Source: Physcia stellaris (lineage: Eukaryota; Ascomycota; Lecanoromycetes; Caliciales; Physciaceae). Taken from it: 64,000 bases of DNA. This document shows, in pieces, positions 21,944 through 34,300 of this stretch. The number at the start of each line of letters is the position of its first letter. The stretch's first letter is position 1. The notes beneath the pieces are model-generated. The model was not told the origin of the DNA. It made no database searches and saw nothing but the letters and a program-made list of their open reading frames with translations. A program made the translations under genes and the position numbers. The stretch covers positions 186,001 through 250,000 of the forward strand of contig JABSSW010000043.1 in NCBI GenBank assembly GCA_018902385.1, read 5' to 3'.

Positions 21944-23499
21944 GAAATACGTAAATCTTTCCCATGATTCATATTACCCAGATAAAGAAACAACGTTATA
22001 TGATCGGCGTGATACTATTGTATGAATAAAGATTTTCGCGAAACATACCATTTGATTCCCTGGGATTACCGCAGTCGAGTCGATAAAATGCCACGAAGGT
22101 TGAACGACCCGGGATCTAGGTTTGATTGCGGATTGTTTCTGTGCAGACCAGCATATAAGACTTTGGATCGAGAAAGACTTGCACCCGTCCTGGCTACGCA
22201 TTCTTTCCGAAACTTCATCCCAAGGATTGAATAGAGCGCTCCAAGGAAAGAACAATATCCTAAGGACTAAGGCTTTCGAATTGCAGATGCTAACACTGAT
22301 TTCCATCTCAATGTATGTTCCTTCCCCAGTCTATGTGGACCGTACCACTGAGGGTGGAGGACGCCTTCTTCGCCAAGGATGGAAACGGGGTGTCCTTCCG
22401 TAGCGATCATAAGCTCATAAGCTTATGAGGGTCTGTCTCGGCCTATCGAATGTCAGAGTCACTCTTTGTAGAGCTCGAGCAACTTTACGACCGGAAAACC
22501 AGTACAGCGGCAAAAATCGCTATTACAAAGAAATTGACGTGCAAGATCGATTTCAACCCGCTCAGTCTTATCATCCTAATGAGAGGTTGTGGAAGATTGA
22601 TTGGATGCTTGAGCACTTTCATAGATGTCAGGTATGTGGAAGGCATGAAGCTGGTTTCGATATTCTAGATGATCAAAATCATCGATAGTAGCAACAGCTT
22701 CACGCGGAAGCTCATCCGCATCCCGCGAGTAGAGAGTTGTTTTCATCCACGCGAATAGGTGGCCACACGTAGCAACTCCACGCAATACGTACAGTACCTT
22801 AGTAGTCCGTAGCATTCTTCTACGGCAATTCACTTGTCTTGGCTTGAGTCGTGCGGAAGATATCATTGCTAGGGAAACTTTCTGGGGACTTTTTCGAAGT
22901 GTATATTGCATATAAGAAACAATAATAGGATCTCAAGCAATGTATACTACACAATAATGTGGTGAAAGCATTCTCATCGTTACTGCAACAGTAAGCGCTG
23001 AGATTTTACTACAATGTAGTTCGCGCCTACCAAATCAGGCTCGTCGCAGCATTGGCACAATTCGCCTGCGTGAAAGACTGTGGCTCTCGGCACAGCGTTG
23101 GTTAGTAGTCGCCAGAATAAGCCACAGCGGTATCTTGTGCTTTGGCATTTGTCAGCACGCAAGTTCCTTTGCTTGACCTTATGTGAGGGAGGATATGCAT
23201 CCTGAAATGTGAGTAAGCCGAGCTAGATTGAATTTAACAGCTAGATGAGCGTAATGCACTGCAAAGTCATGACAAGCTTTCACCGAATAGCCTTGATATA
23301 TTCGATCGCAGACGGAACACTTGCTGCTGCTGAAATCAACAGTGTGGAGTAAGTGGCAAAGCAACCCTGGCCTAAGCCTTCAAAAATTGTCGGCTGAAGG
23401 TTCCTTGAATATCACGCAGATGTTGGCTTCTGGCCATACACCGAGTACCTAAGACGTAGGTCGTGAGCATTTATTCTTGACTTGTGTGGAGAGCGTAAC
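21944..23499. other. Intergenic region
   Basis: About 1.55 kb with frames (22022-22234, 22425-22688 and minus 22576-22911) that I cannot relate to any family. Coding bias is not evident and I call no gene. A short palindrome (cataagctcataagcttatg, near 22408) is present. Confidence 0.4.
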
Positions 23500-25130
23500 T
23501 TACAGTGGCCAGTAGGAGTGCACCTTTGCACTCCGCCACTCCTTCTTCACACCCGTCAGGAAAACAGCAACTTCTTTCTCATCCCACCCTAAATAACGAG
23601 TCCAAAGCGCAAGCGTCAAAGACTCCATGCCTTCCAGCATTCCAGCTAGCTGGAAAATACCCACCTCCTTAAGCTTTTTGTCAGCTGGCCAAGGGCCAAT
23701 TGGTATCTTGAACCCTCGGACTTCGACATTCTGGAATCCCGCATTCTCCATGTGCTCCTTGATTCCCTCTCCCGAAAGTAGCAGGGTTATGCCCATATTT
23801 TGAGCAGCTTCTTCCTGGAGCTCGCACCACCTCCTAATCAGACTATCCTCAGGAAAAGAGTTGTCATCGGTCTTGGCATCGACAGAGATCTCTTGCGCTT
23901 CCATCCAGCCACCTGGTTTGCAATGACTAGGATTATAGTCAGCATCTTTCTGCTTTACCTTGACGCGCATATCCAGGTATGAGTTACGTAAAACATTGCT
24001 GATAGTACCGAGGCCAGTCTCGCACACTGGCATTCAATATACGCCCGTGGATAAAGTCGAAATGATCGGGAGGAAAGGTCCATTGCTGCTCGAGATCATC
24101 GACCTCGAACTACAAGGGGCAGATCCAACTTTCAGCTACTATTTTCAGCCCAGAGTTGTGGGGTACGTACTCTGACGTTGGGCGGAACCCTGCAGATGAT
24201 GATGAGATTCAAGTTGGAGGCTCTAGAAGCGCAGACTCACCAACGTGGTTGAATTGGGCTCAGATCAGTTCCAATTATCTTTATTTGAGCGAGTTAGGTA
24301 AACCTCAGCTGCAAAGGAACACGCGTCAAAGGGTAGCTCGGTTCGTATCTTACTTCGGCGTTGGGATACAAATCCGCTACAAATATTATACACCTAAGCC
24401 TAGCACAGCGGCTTACTGCTGTATTAACGGATAGACTGACCAAAATCCATAGCCCAGATACCTATGGAGCTTAGCATATGGGGTTTGTTGCCTTTAGTGA
24501 TCATACCTGTGCCTGTACCAACGTCTAAGACACGTTGTGGATCTGTGATTGGAGCCAGGAATGTCTTGTCCCCATAAGCCAAGCGCACAGCGTGATACTG
24601 GATGTCCAGGCTGCATATACGTCAGGCAGGACATTGAAACCACGGTAGGTCAAGAATTTGAAGTTTACCGCTCTTGCTCTTGCTGCGAGTTGCGACAAGC
24701 TCATTAGTACGACTCATCCCTAGACAGTCTTCATATGATCGCACACCTCGTCATTAGGTAGAATATACCCTATGCTTGCCGTTAGCGGAGCTGGCCGATC
24801 CTCTTAGGCCAGCACTGACTTCCTTCTTGGTAGGCATGGTAACGTCGGCCGTGCTCATACTTGTAATTTGTAATGCTAGATGCAATAGACGTGGTATATG
24901 ACGAGCTACTGAGTTAGCGAACCGATCGGCTCTGCGAGGATCAGCATCTTACTCGTCCGTCAAGTCCCCGTACCCCGAATCACTCTAAAAGACGTTAGGG
25001 ATACAGCAGCGTCTGGCGCGTCACCAGATCGTACATCAGACGATGCCGGAACTTCCGGCTCAATGGCGGCGGCTGCGCCTAAGGCAGTCGAAGTCGCAAG
25101 CCCAACATCTGGCGTATCTTGATCCGCCAT
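23500..25130 (-). CDS. SAM-dependent methyltransferase, LaeA/UMTA-like, 12 exons
   Basis: Class I methyltransferase of the large fungal group containing LaeA-like and UMTA proteins; the target is unknown. Twelve exons on the minus strand join in phase into 335 residues: 25130-25035, 24984-24953, 24908-24820, 24769-24747, 24682-24669, 24610-24507, 24461-24441, 24376-24354, 24278-24241, 24189-24171, 24109-23988 and 23926-23500. The N-terminus is low complexity and ends SDSGYGDLTDE. EHGRRYHAYQEGRYILPNDE then QEQERLDIQYHAV leads to motif I, RVLDVGTGTGIWAMDFADLY. Next come [20 protein letters not shown] and EVDDLEQQWTFPPDHFDFIH. CKPGGWMEAQEI and the tail WRSAKVHSYWPL are family hallmarks. Five exons are 14-32 nt and most introns are 44-75 bp. 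The number of micro-exons is high, but each is supported by recovering the conserved sequence in frame. Confidence 0.92.
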
Positions 25131-25920
25131 GCTGTAGGATCTTACGTGCAACTATCTGGTTTGACTGACAGTTGCAACTCGGAAAACGAAATTGGACGAG
25201 TAGAAGTGGAGCAACTATTCCGCCAGAAAAGAGGGGATTGCAAGCTCCCGCCCAATCACTGAACTCAATTAGTAGATTCTCTACGCGCTCCAATCAACAT
25301 GAATCACTTAGATGGTCCAGGACTACATCCACCTGCGTTGCTTCGTGCTACGAGTATCGATACGTTAACCCATCCTGCTCAGCCCAGGTCAATCGCACAC
25401 CTCAGGTTAGAGCGCTATCATCTTGGACAGCGTTTAAGACTGCGTGAGATATTGCAGGCAGTTCACTTCTCTCTCAGGGAGAAATCAGCGGTCTGTACAA
25501 CAGCATTACAGTTGGCATCCAATATGATCCTTTCGATTGAGACCGGATCCGCAGTTTCTTCCGAGTAATGTTGATTTACTTACAGACGTTGGAGGAAGAG
25601 ACTCTACCTTATTCCAGACGAGCGCTACGACGAGGCAAATACCCCAATTACCGGTTACTCCAATGAGGATGGATCTTCAGATTCGGTTTAAATTGCACTG
25701 GCTGTTATTGAAGTTCTGGGGTGTCCTAATTCGTAGATAACAGCTACGCATATCCTTATGGCTTCGGTGTCGCCGCGATCAGTAAAGGCGTATTAGATTC
25801 TTTCTCAGCGTTCATTCGGACAAAGAGACTTTGACAGTGGGTTTTCCACGATGCCGACGGCAGGTATTTCTTCGCGAGCATAGAGCTATTAGGGGTATTC
25901 AGACATCTCTTTTGCAAAAC
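25131..25920. other. Transition region with no recognised gene
   Basis: About 790 bp of normal composition upstream of the methyltransferase and before the AT-rich block. It probably includes the methyltransferase promoter. Small frames (25172-25740) are not recognised. Confidence 0.4.
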
Positions 25921-25972
25921 TCGGCCCATAAGCCCATAATGGCCCATTATGGCCCATATGGCCCATAAGATG
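25921..25972. repeat. GGCCCAT-type short tandem repeat at block boundary
   Basis: Five to six copies of GGCCCAT-like units (such as ggcccataagcccataatgg) lie in about 52 bp just before composition drops to AT-rich. Adjacent units form small palindromes around ATGGCCCAT/ATGGGCCAT. Confidence 0.6.
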
Positions 25973-27106
25973 CCTGAAATCTCCACATAAGCAAGATTTT
26001 CGAACAAAGTCATATAGCGATTAATAATGATCTCTTGACGATTTAATATTTTGCATTCTAATTCTTTGCTTGATTCGTGCGTTGTTTTCGTATGAATTTC
26101 AAATTATGTCTCGACGAAACGAAAAACAACAACGTCAAGTTCACGATTTATGAAGTTTATTCGTCGAATTCATGAATTTTCATGATTTTTTTGATCAAAT
26201 CACGAAATCATGATAAATAAATTACGAAAATAAAAACACAAATTGATAAATCAAATTTATTTGATAAAATTTAAATAAATCACATTAACAAAACAATTAA
26301 AATATTAAAATTACGTTAATAATGTTATTTTATGAATTTATTATAAATTTACATATATGACATATATTTGAAAAAATAACATCGAAAATCTTTTTTCATA
26401 TATTCGCATATAAATTTATAATACAAAATTTATTATGAATCGTGTTTGAATAAACGTAATTATTGATTATTTATACGAAAATAATAAATTTGCAAAAACA
26501 AATAAATACAAAATATTGAAATTGCAAATAATATACAAACGTTAAAATTCAAACAACGTTAATTTCGAAATTGAATTAAAAATATAATTTGTATTATGTA
26601 AAAAATCAAAACGTTGACGAAATAATGTCTAAACGCAAATTACGTGACTAAATTTTATATACACAAATCATGTTTTTACACAATAAAAAATTAATTCATC
26701 GTTTTTTTAATCACAAAGTTTTAACAGAATTTTTACGTCGAATTAAATTTTGATTGAATCACACATCGCAATGATTCGATTTTCGACGAATATTTATGAT
26801 TCATTTATATCGATCTTTTTTGCGTTTTTTTTTATCACAAATTCACATTTCGAAATTTCGATTATCGTTTGACAAAACATTTTCAAAATCACAACGTGAA
26901 TAATATTATGAATTTTTGTGACATCGTTAACATTTTTTGATCAGAAATTGATTCGCAACAATGAACATGACGTTTCAACAAACGATCGATGCGTTATCGT
27001 TTTCAATTCAAATTTTGAATTTCAAAGCAATGCATCGTCAAAATCGCGAAATTTACGATTAAATCATTGCTCATTGCGAAATGAAACAATTCGTTCAATC
27101 AAATTT

Positions 27107-28430
27107 CAAACAACAATGCAAAATTCTGATTATGATAATCACTATTTTGCTTGAATGCTCGAAGTCAAAACGATCGAAATTGCAACGAAATTAAATCAAA
27201 CGTCATGAGTTGAACAAAACACGAACAATTTTCAAAATTTTCGAAAAAACGAATTCGATAAAAAATGAAAATAAAAAAATCTTGAATCATGTTTTGAAAT
27301 TGCGCGCGACGCAAATAAAAATAACGTTTCGAATTGTTTTGTAATCATGTTGCGAAGAGAAAATCTTAATGAAATTTGACGAAAAAAATGAATTGAAAAT
27401 ACATTTGAAATTGACGTTATCGAAATACGAATTTGATGAATTGAAACGTTGATATAAAATAGAAATTGCAAATTGTAATGAAAAGAAAAAAATAACAAAT
27501 ATAGAAATTGATCGTCGTTGTTTTGATTTATGAAAGTTTTTAAATAACGAAATAATGTTATTTGAATTCGAAAATTGTTTTGCTATGAAATGTATTCGCA
27601 ATAATTGTTATACACAATATAATTGTTATTTCTTTTCAAATTCGAATCATATAATTTGTATATTTCGACATATTTGTTTGATTACATATTATATTATTTA
27701 TTTGTCAAATGTATTTGTCAAACATATTCGTAATTTTTTTTTCGCAAACGTTGTTTCGACGATTCGTAATTGTTTCGAAATTTGAAAATTTTGTTAATCA
27801 ATTTGTATAATTGCAAAATTCAAATTTTCACGATTATTATTTTTCACGTTTTAATTTTTTATTGTCATTTCAACGTTCGATAAAATTTGACGACAATTTT
27901 CGAAAATGTTTTTAACACGATTTAATTTTTTATACGATATAAATTTTGATTGATTCGAATTTGAAAAAAAATGACAATTATATTGTGTACAACAATTATT
28001 GTAAATACATTTTATAACAAAACAATTTTCGAATTCAAACAACATTATTTCGTAGTTTAAAACAATTACAACAATGATTTATTCAAAAAAAATTCATAAA
28101 TCAAAACAACGACGATCAATTTTATATTTGTTAATTTTTTTTTTTACAGTTTGTTTTTGTTTAATATCAACGTTTTTTTTTTCACAATATAATTACAAAA
28201 CAGTTTGAAACGTTGCATTTATTTGCGTTTTTCGCAATTCAAAATTAAAATTCAAAATCGATTTGTTTTTATTTTTTAACGAAATCGTTTTTTCGAAAAT
28301 TTTGAAAATTGTTCGTGTTTGTTTCAATTCATGACGTTTAATTTTGTCGTATTACAATTTCGATTGTTTCGATTTCGAACATTCAAACAAAATAATGATT
28401 ATTATAATCAAAATTTTGTATTGTTGTTTG
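27107..28430. repeat. Large imperfect inverted repeat (about 480-540 bp arms)
   Basis: The left arm (27107-27650) and right arm (27951-28430) are reverse complements over nearly their whole length. For example cacgaacaattttcaaaatt at about 27221 pairs with its complement near 28310. The left arm carries about 65 bp that the right arm lacks. The arms are separated by about 300 bp, and that spacer is itself directly repeated just beyond the right arm. Differences are mostly transitions. Read as two decayed copies of one repeat in opposite orientation, or a foldback element. Confidence 0.75.
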
Positions 28431-29278
28431 TATCATGAATCGTGTTTGAATAAACGTATTATTGATTAATTAAACGAAAACAATAAATTTGCAAAAACAA
28501 ATAAATACAAAATGTTGAAATTGCAAACAATGTGCAACGTCAAAATTCAAATTATGTTAATTTCGACGTAAAATTAAAACATAATTCGTTGTTCGATTAT
28601 ATATTATATTAATTATTTATTTGTCAAATTTATTTGTCAAACATGTTCGTAACAATTTTTTTTTCGCGAACGTCTTTTTAACGATTCGTTGTTATTTCGA
28701 AATTTGAAAACGTTATTGAAAATTTTGTTAATCAATTTATATGATTGCAAAATTCAAAAATTTCACGATTTTTATTTTTTATTTTTTATTTTTTATTATC
28801 ATTTCAACGTTCGATAAAATTTGACGACAATTTTTGAAAATATTTTTGACATTGTTTTGTGAAATGTCATGCAAAAATTTAATATTATTATATAATTACA
28901 CGAGAATATCGAAATGAAAAACAAATACATAAAAATTTGTAAAAACATATGTAGAAAATTTGATTTTTTGAACACGTCAAAACGAATTTCGATTTTAATA
29001 TTCAATATGATAAAATAACGATGTTAATTCGATGTTGATTTTGTCAAATGTTGAATTCGATATACGTTCGTCACATTATTTTTCGTTTTTTCAATTTCGT
29101 TTTGAAACGATTAATTGAATTTTTTTCTTTTTAACGATGAACGTTTTACGCGATTTAAATGCGTTATTGAATGACGTTAATTTGAATGATTGATAAAATA
29201 AAAAAATAAATTCGAAATGTTGTGAAATCGATTCGTCAAAAATCGTGAAAATATCAAATAAATTTATCATAAAATGAA

Positions 29279-29705
29279 CAATTTGATCATGTTAATAAAA
29301 TTATCGTAATAATATTTAACGCATTGATATTTTCGCGCATGCGAAAATCGATGTATATATTATATGCGACAAAACGTGAATGTAATGAATGTTTTGAAAA
29401 ATAATCAATTTATATAATTCGTTAAAAATAATTTCGACGAACATTAATAAACAAACAATTGAACGTGTCAACAATTTTGAAAATTTTTGCAATATCAAAT
29501 TGATATCACGAAATGAACAATTTAATTATGTTGATAAAATTTCTGTCATCACGATTAACGCGTCGATATTATCGCATATACGACAATCGATTCGTACATT
29601 ACATTCAACGAAATATGCATGTATTAAATTTTTTAAAAAGCAAATATTTTGCACGAATTTTACAAATAATTTCGCGTGTTATTAATAAACAATTGAAAAT
29701 TTTGT
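29279..29705. repeat. Tandem direct duplication, period about 235 bp
   Basis: The segment starting gaacaatttgatcatgttaa near 29276 recurs, diverged, at about 29513 (gaacaatttaattatgttga). Similarity runs about 190 bp, ending in taataaacaa(a)caattgaa in both copies. Differences are mainly transitions plus small gaps. Confidence 0.6.
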
Positions 29706-30416
29706 TGACAAATTTATAAACGTTCGATTTTTTTTATTTTGTTGTTTATTTATATTTATAAATGACACGTTTTTTATATTATTCATTGTTTAATAAAATT
29801 TAACGACAATTTTTGAAAATATTTTTAACACGATTTAATTTTTTATACGACGTAAATTTTGATAATAAACAACGCGAAATAACATTGAAACAAAAAATCG
29901 AAAAAAATTATTTAAATCAACATGAAAATGAATTGTAACGAATTCAATGTTAATATTTTTTGATCGATCATAAACGATGTTTATAATTTAATTATTTCGC
30001 AAAACAAATTTCGTTGTTTTTGAATTAATTTTGTGAAAAACATTTACGATGTTTTAAACATTTTGAAATTCGTCGTCGTCGATATAATATCAAATTCGAT
30101 TATGAAAATTTCAATTGAATCAATTGCAACGATATTGTAATCAATGATAATGATATTGAAATTGCAATATATTATCGAATTTTCATTCAAACATTTTGTT
30201 TGCAATAATTGATTTTGAAAAATCGTTATATTGTTTTTTTAACGAATTTTTTAAAAAAAATTTAACAATCAAAAATAAAAAATCGAATGAATATACGTGT
30301 CATTGAATAATTTTAATTCGTAAACAAAATTTTTTCTTGATTATTTTGTATGATTTCAATTTTTTGTTATCGAATTTGTTTAACGAACAAATCGTTTTTA
30401 TATAACGACGATTTAA

Positions 30417-30698
30417 TCAAATATAATTTTTTATTTCAAAATTTATAAACAAACGAAATTTGTTGATTCGAATAATTAATTTTTGTTTTGCATCGACAAT
30501 ATTGATTTTAACGTATTCGATAATACAATTCATTTTTTCGACAATAAATTCGTTTTGTTTAATCAACAAACGTTTTTTTATAATTTCGTAATCATTTAAA
30601 TTTGATTCAAAAATCATTCGAAAATAATAATTTTTATTGATAAAAAATAAAATGAATTCGATGATTGCGAAAATTTCGTTGTTGTTAACAAATTTCAT
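30417..30698 (-). mobile_element. Ty3/gypsy integrase-region fossil fragment
   Basis: A minus-strand reading resembles the C-terminal integrase/linker region of fungal Ty3/gypsy polyproteins (landmarks FFINKNYYFRMIFE and IIEYVKINIVDAKQKL). It stands alone without recognisable LTRs. It is a small, old, broken remnant. Confidence 0.55.
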
Positions 30699-31362
30699 AA
30701 TATTTATTTAATCAATTCAATCGTTTTAACGATAATTGCAATATAAATGTTATAACACAAAATCAAATTGAATGATTTGAAATTAAATCGAATATTTTTG
30801 TAAAATATTTGACAAAAGTTTTGTTATCGTTTTATATTAAATGAATAATAATTAAACAATTGATTCGCAATTATTGTACAAAAATTAACATTTTGTTGTT
30901 TTTAATTTCAAAATGAATAAAATCACACATCACGTTTAACAATTGATAATATTATCGAATTGATAATCAATGTTAAATCGACATCAATCAATGTTTTTTG
31001 AATATCAATTCACGAAATAACATACGATTTTAACGTGTCAATTATTTATCAACATTTTCGTCGACGTTTTCGTTGTCGCAATCGAAAATTTCGTTGTTTT
31101 TTTTTGATTTGACGTGTCGATCGAAATAAATCATCAACAACAAACACTCAATTGAAAATGAAAATTTCAATCAAATTTTTCATTTTTTTTACAATTTTCA
31201 GCAAAGACGATTGATTTTTTATTCAAATATTCAAAACATTTCGAATTTTCGTTGAAATTCGCATTGTCATCGCTCAATAACGATACATTTGAATGTCAAT
31301 TTATCATCGAATTTCTGTTTGATTCGAACAATTCAATTTAACGATTTTATTTGTTTTTTCAT

Positions 31363-34300
31363 TGCAAGATGCAAAATTGTGAATGTGTAAAAAACTGAAT
31401 TGCTAATTGCTAGAGAAGTTTCAGCTTATAAACTGATTATTACATACAAGAAAGAAATCGTTTTCGCTTTTGCTCGACTGATCTTCTAGTCAGTCAACAG
31501 ACAGACATTTCTTCGATGTGTTTCGCTTTTAACAGTCTGTTTTCTTCAAAATAGACGACAGCGTCTCGATGTCATATCTATATTTCATATCATATATTTT
31601 AGCATGTTTTCTGTCATATTCATACTAATCATTCAAGCGAGCGAATCGACGAATCAGTTGATCAATTTCAAACGTCGAAAAAGTCGAAATCGATGTAAAA
31701 AAAATTGCAAAAAGCTTTTGATTAGCGATAGCAGACGAGTTGATCAAAGCAAATCTCGCGAAAAGTTTTTTAACAACAATTGCAAATCTTTGATCAGCGA
31801 GAATATTCGTGATTGTCGATTTTGACGACAATGAGTCAAATGCGAAAAATTTCGACGATATGATTTTTTTAGTCAATGCGTGCGCAGGCGACGACGAGTC
31901 AATTGCGAAAAATTTCAATGTTTTTCTAGTCGAAACAGCGATAGACGCAGATGACGAGCTGATTGCAAAAGATTTTAATGCTTTTGATTTGAATTTTTTT
32001 GATTTGAGCGTTTTGAATTGTTTAATCGATCGATCGATTGCACGCATGTTTTTTGAAAGTCTCTGAGTTTGACGTATAGCGTTTTCGTAATTTTTTATCA
32101 AGTCGAGAACATCTTTTAGCTCGAGCAAATTGCGTCACTCATCATATTCGAAATTTCAATCACGTCAACGTAAAAAATATTCCGAATCTCGTCGTTTAAT
32201 TTGACGTTTGTTAATTAATCGATTCACTTTTCAAGACTTGATTAGCTCGATATCATCGTGAACGTGAATTGAATCTGACTGCTCTGAGCGAGAGCGATGA
32301 AATGAATTTTCGTCAAAAAGTGCAAATTTCAGCTGAACTACTGAAAACACAAAATGAATTTGTCAGTGAACGAGTAATTCTAATTTGTAAATCAAATTTC
32401 TCATTTTTTCTAGTATTTTGAAAGAGTCAGCATACTGCTGATTCAACTTTTTATTCAATATAGCGATAGTCGAAATGTTGTAATCATGATGTAAACGAAT
32501 GCAAACGTAATCATCGATTTTCATGAATAGTGATTGATGTTTCCGATCGTAATAGTATTTGACATTCATTTGAACGAAAGCAATAGCGTCAATTATCTCG
32601 ATTCTGATTTTAATAACGACGAAAAACGAAACGTTCGTGAAAAATTTCCGAAAATCAGAAATATCAACATTGTTTGTGAGATTCTCGATAATTGCGACAG
32701 ATTTTCACAAATCAAACGACTGAATCGATGTGAATTCATAGCTGATTTCGTTAAACGTTTTAAATGTGATAGCGAACTGATTATTATTGAAATGACGTTG
32801 CATTTTGAGTAGAACATTCGATCAATTGTTTGATTCATTCATGATAAAAAAATAGAATCGCAAAGCGATTTCGACGATTTGATTGATTTTCTCGAACAAA
32901 TCATCAATTTGTGAATGATACGTCGTCGAATACAATAGTCGAACGTTTAGTTTTTTGAATATGATCGTTCAAAAATCAAAAAGAAATTTGCGATCACGAT
33001 TCGATATAATTGCTTTAAAAATATTTCAGTCTTTTACATCTAGTCTGTTCAGCAAAGTCTTTTTTCACTCGTTAGTTGATCATGTCGATTTGTCAATTAT
33101 GAAAATAATACGCTTGTTGAATTTGCATACAACAGTCATTGTCGTATCGAAATCGTCAAAAAAAGTGAAAACGTTAGAATAAAATTCATAATGAGAGTGT
33201 GAAAGAATATGACTGAAATGAGAATCGATTGTAACGAGTCGTATGATGCATGTCGTCTAATTTGATATATTAGACAATTCGAACAATGTTTGAAATAAAA
33301 GCGTAAATATCGCGAAAGATTTCGTATAAAATATGAAAAAATGATTTTTTCGAAACATTTAGCATATTCGGCGTGATCGATCTTATCATGAGTTTGTTGA
33401 AAAATATTCTGTACAATTGATTGCGAAACACACAAGCGACGAAATTCGTAAACATGATCGTCGATAATGATGTCGTCGAAACGAAAAATGAGATCGTTTT
33501 TTTTACAAAAAGAAAGTTTTGCGACGTTCTCGTCGTCGTTATCGAGTATGACGAAAATTTTATGTCAATTGAGATTTGCTTTGTAATCGTCAATTAATCG
33601 TTTGCGAAAGACTTTTTCCATTTGAACTAAAAAAATTGTGAATAGTACATTTAGTTCGTTTTCAATTTCTGATTCGTGATTATCGCTGATCAGTTTAAAC
33701 AAAGCATCAGAAATTATGTGTTGCTTGTTTGATTTGTGTCGAATTTCAAAATTGAAACGCTGAATGTAATTCGAAGTTCGAATGAATCGCAAATTTAGCT
33801 TGTCAATGAACGTAATAATCAAAATAGTTTGCGTGACAATCTCAAATGTCGATTCATGATCAATATAAATAATGATTTTTTCCGGAAATGTTTCGACGAT
33901 ATGTTTGATTTTTTTTAGTATTCACATTATTCTCGTTATTTCTAGCTTTGTAAATCAGTATTTGAATTTCGTTGACGTAATAAGACGATTAAAAAAGAAT
34001 ATCGATTCGATGACGTGTCTGAATGAAAAACTTTCAAACGACAAATTCTTGAGAAAGATTTTTTTAACATAGTAAAGCATGATTTTCATATCAAACTTCT
34101 TGCTGACATTTAGATCGATAAATAATTGACGTTTAGTATCGACGTGTATCAAATACGACGACTTGACTAGAATAGTTTGTAGTCGATTGTAAACGATCAG
34201 TTTTGTTTTCGTAAAATTCGTCAAAAACGTTTTCGTGAAATAGACGCGTCGTTGATTTTCATCGACGAGATCGTGACGTAATAATTCGATTTTGCGATTT

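Larger units (their letters stand above)
26000..31357. repeat. AT-rich, hypermutated repeat block 1 (left part)
   Basis: The stretch has no plausible host gene; the open frames are low-complexity chance frames of an A/T-dominated sequence. C is almost always followed by A or G, and G almost always preceded by T or C. It contains direct repeats (26434-26590 with 28433-28588; about 27674-27925 with 28592-28860), a large inverted repeat and a tandem duplication, listed separately. A segment around 29790-29880 repeats part of the 27.8 and 28.8 kb units and also matches 55855-55930 inside the third LTR element. Much of the block is therefore decayed copies of the local repeat families. Confidence 0.75.

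Noticed and set aside
24960-25151. Separate 63-residue gene upstream of the methyltransferase
   Set aside because: Its first 32 codons from ATG 25130 are exon 1 of the methyltransferase. The remainder reads into the first intron.
26918-27154. Open frames of 60-104 codons across 26-31 kb as small novel genes
   Set aside because: Sequence is A/T-dominated and repetitive, products are Asn/Phe/Ile/Lys-rich without motifs, and many lie in the inverted repeat arms.
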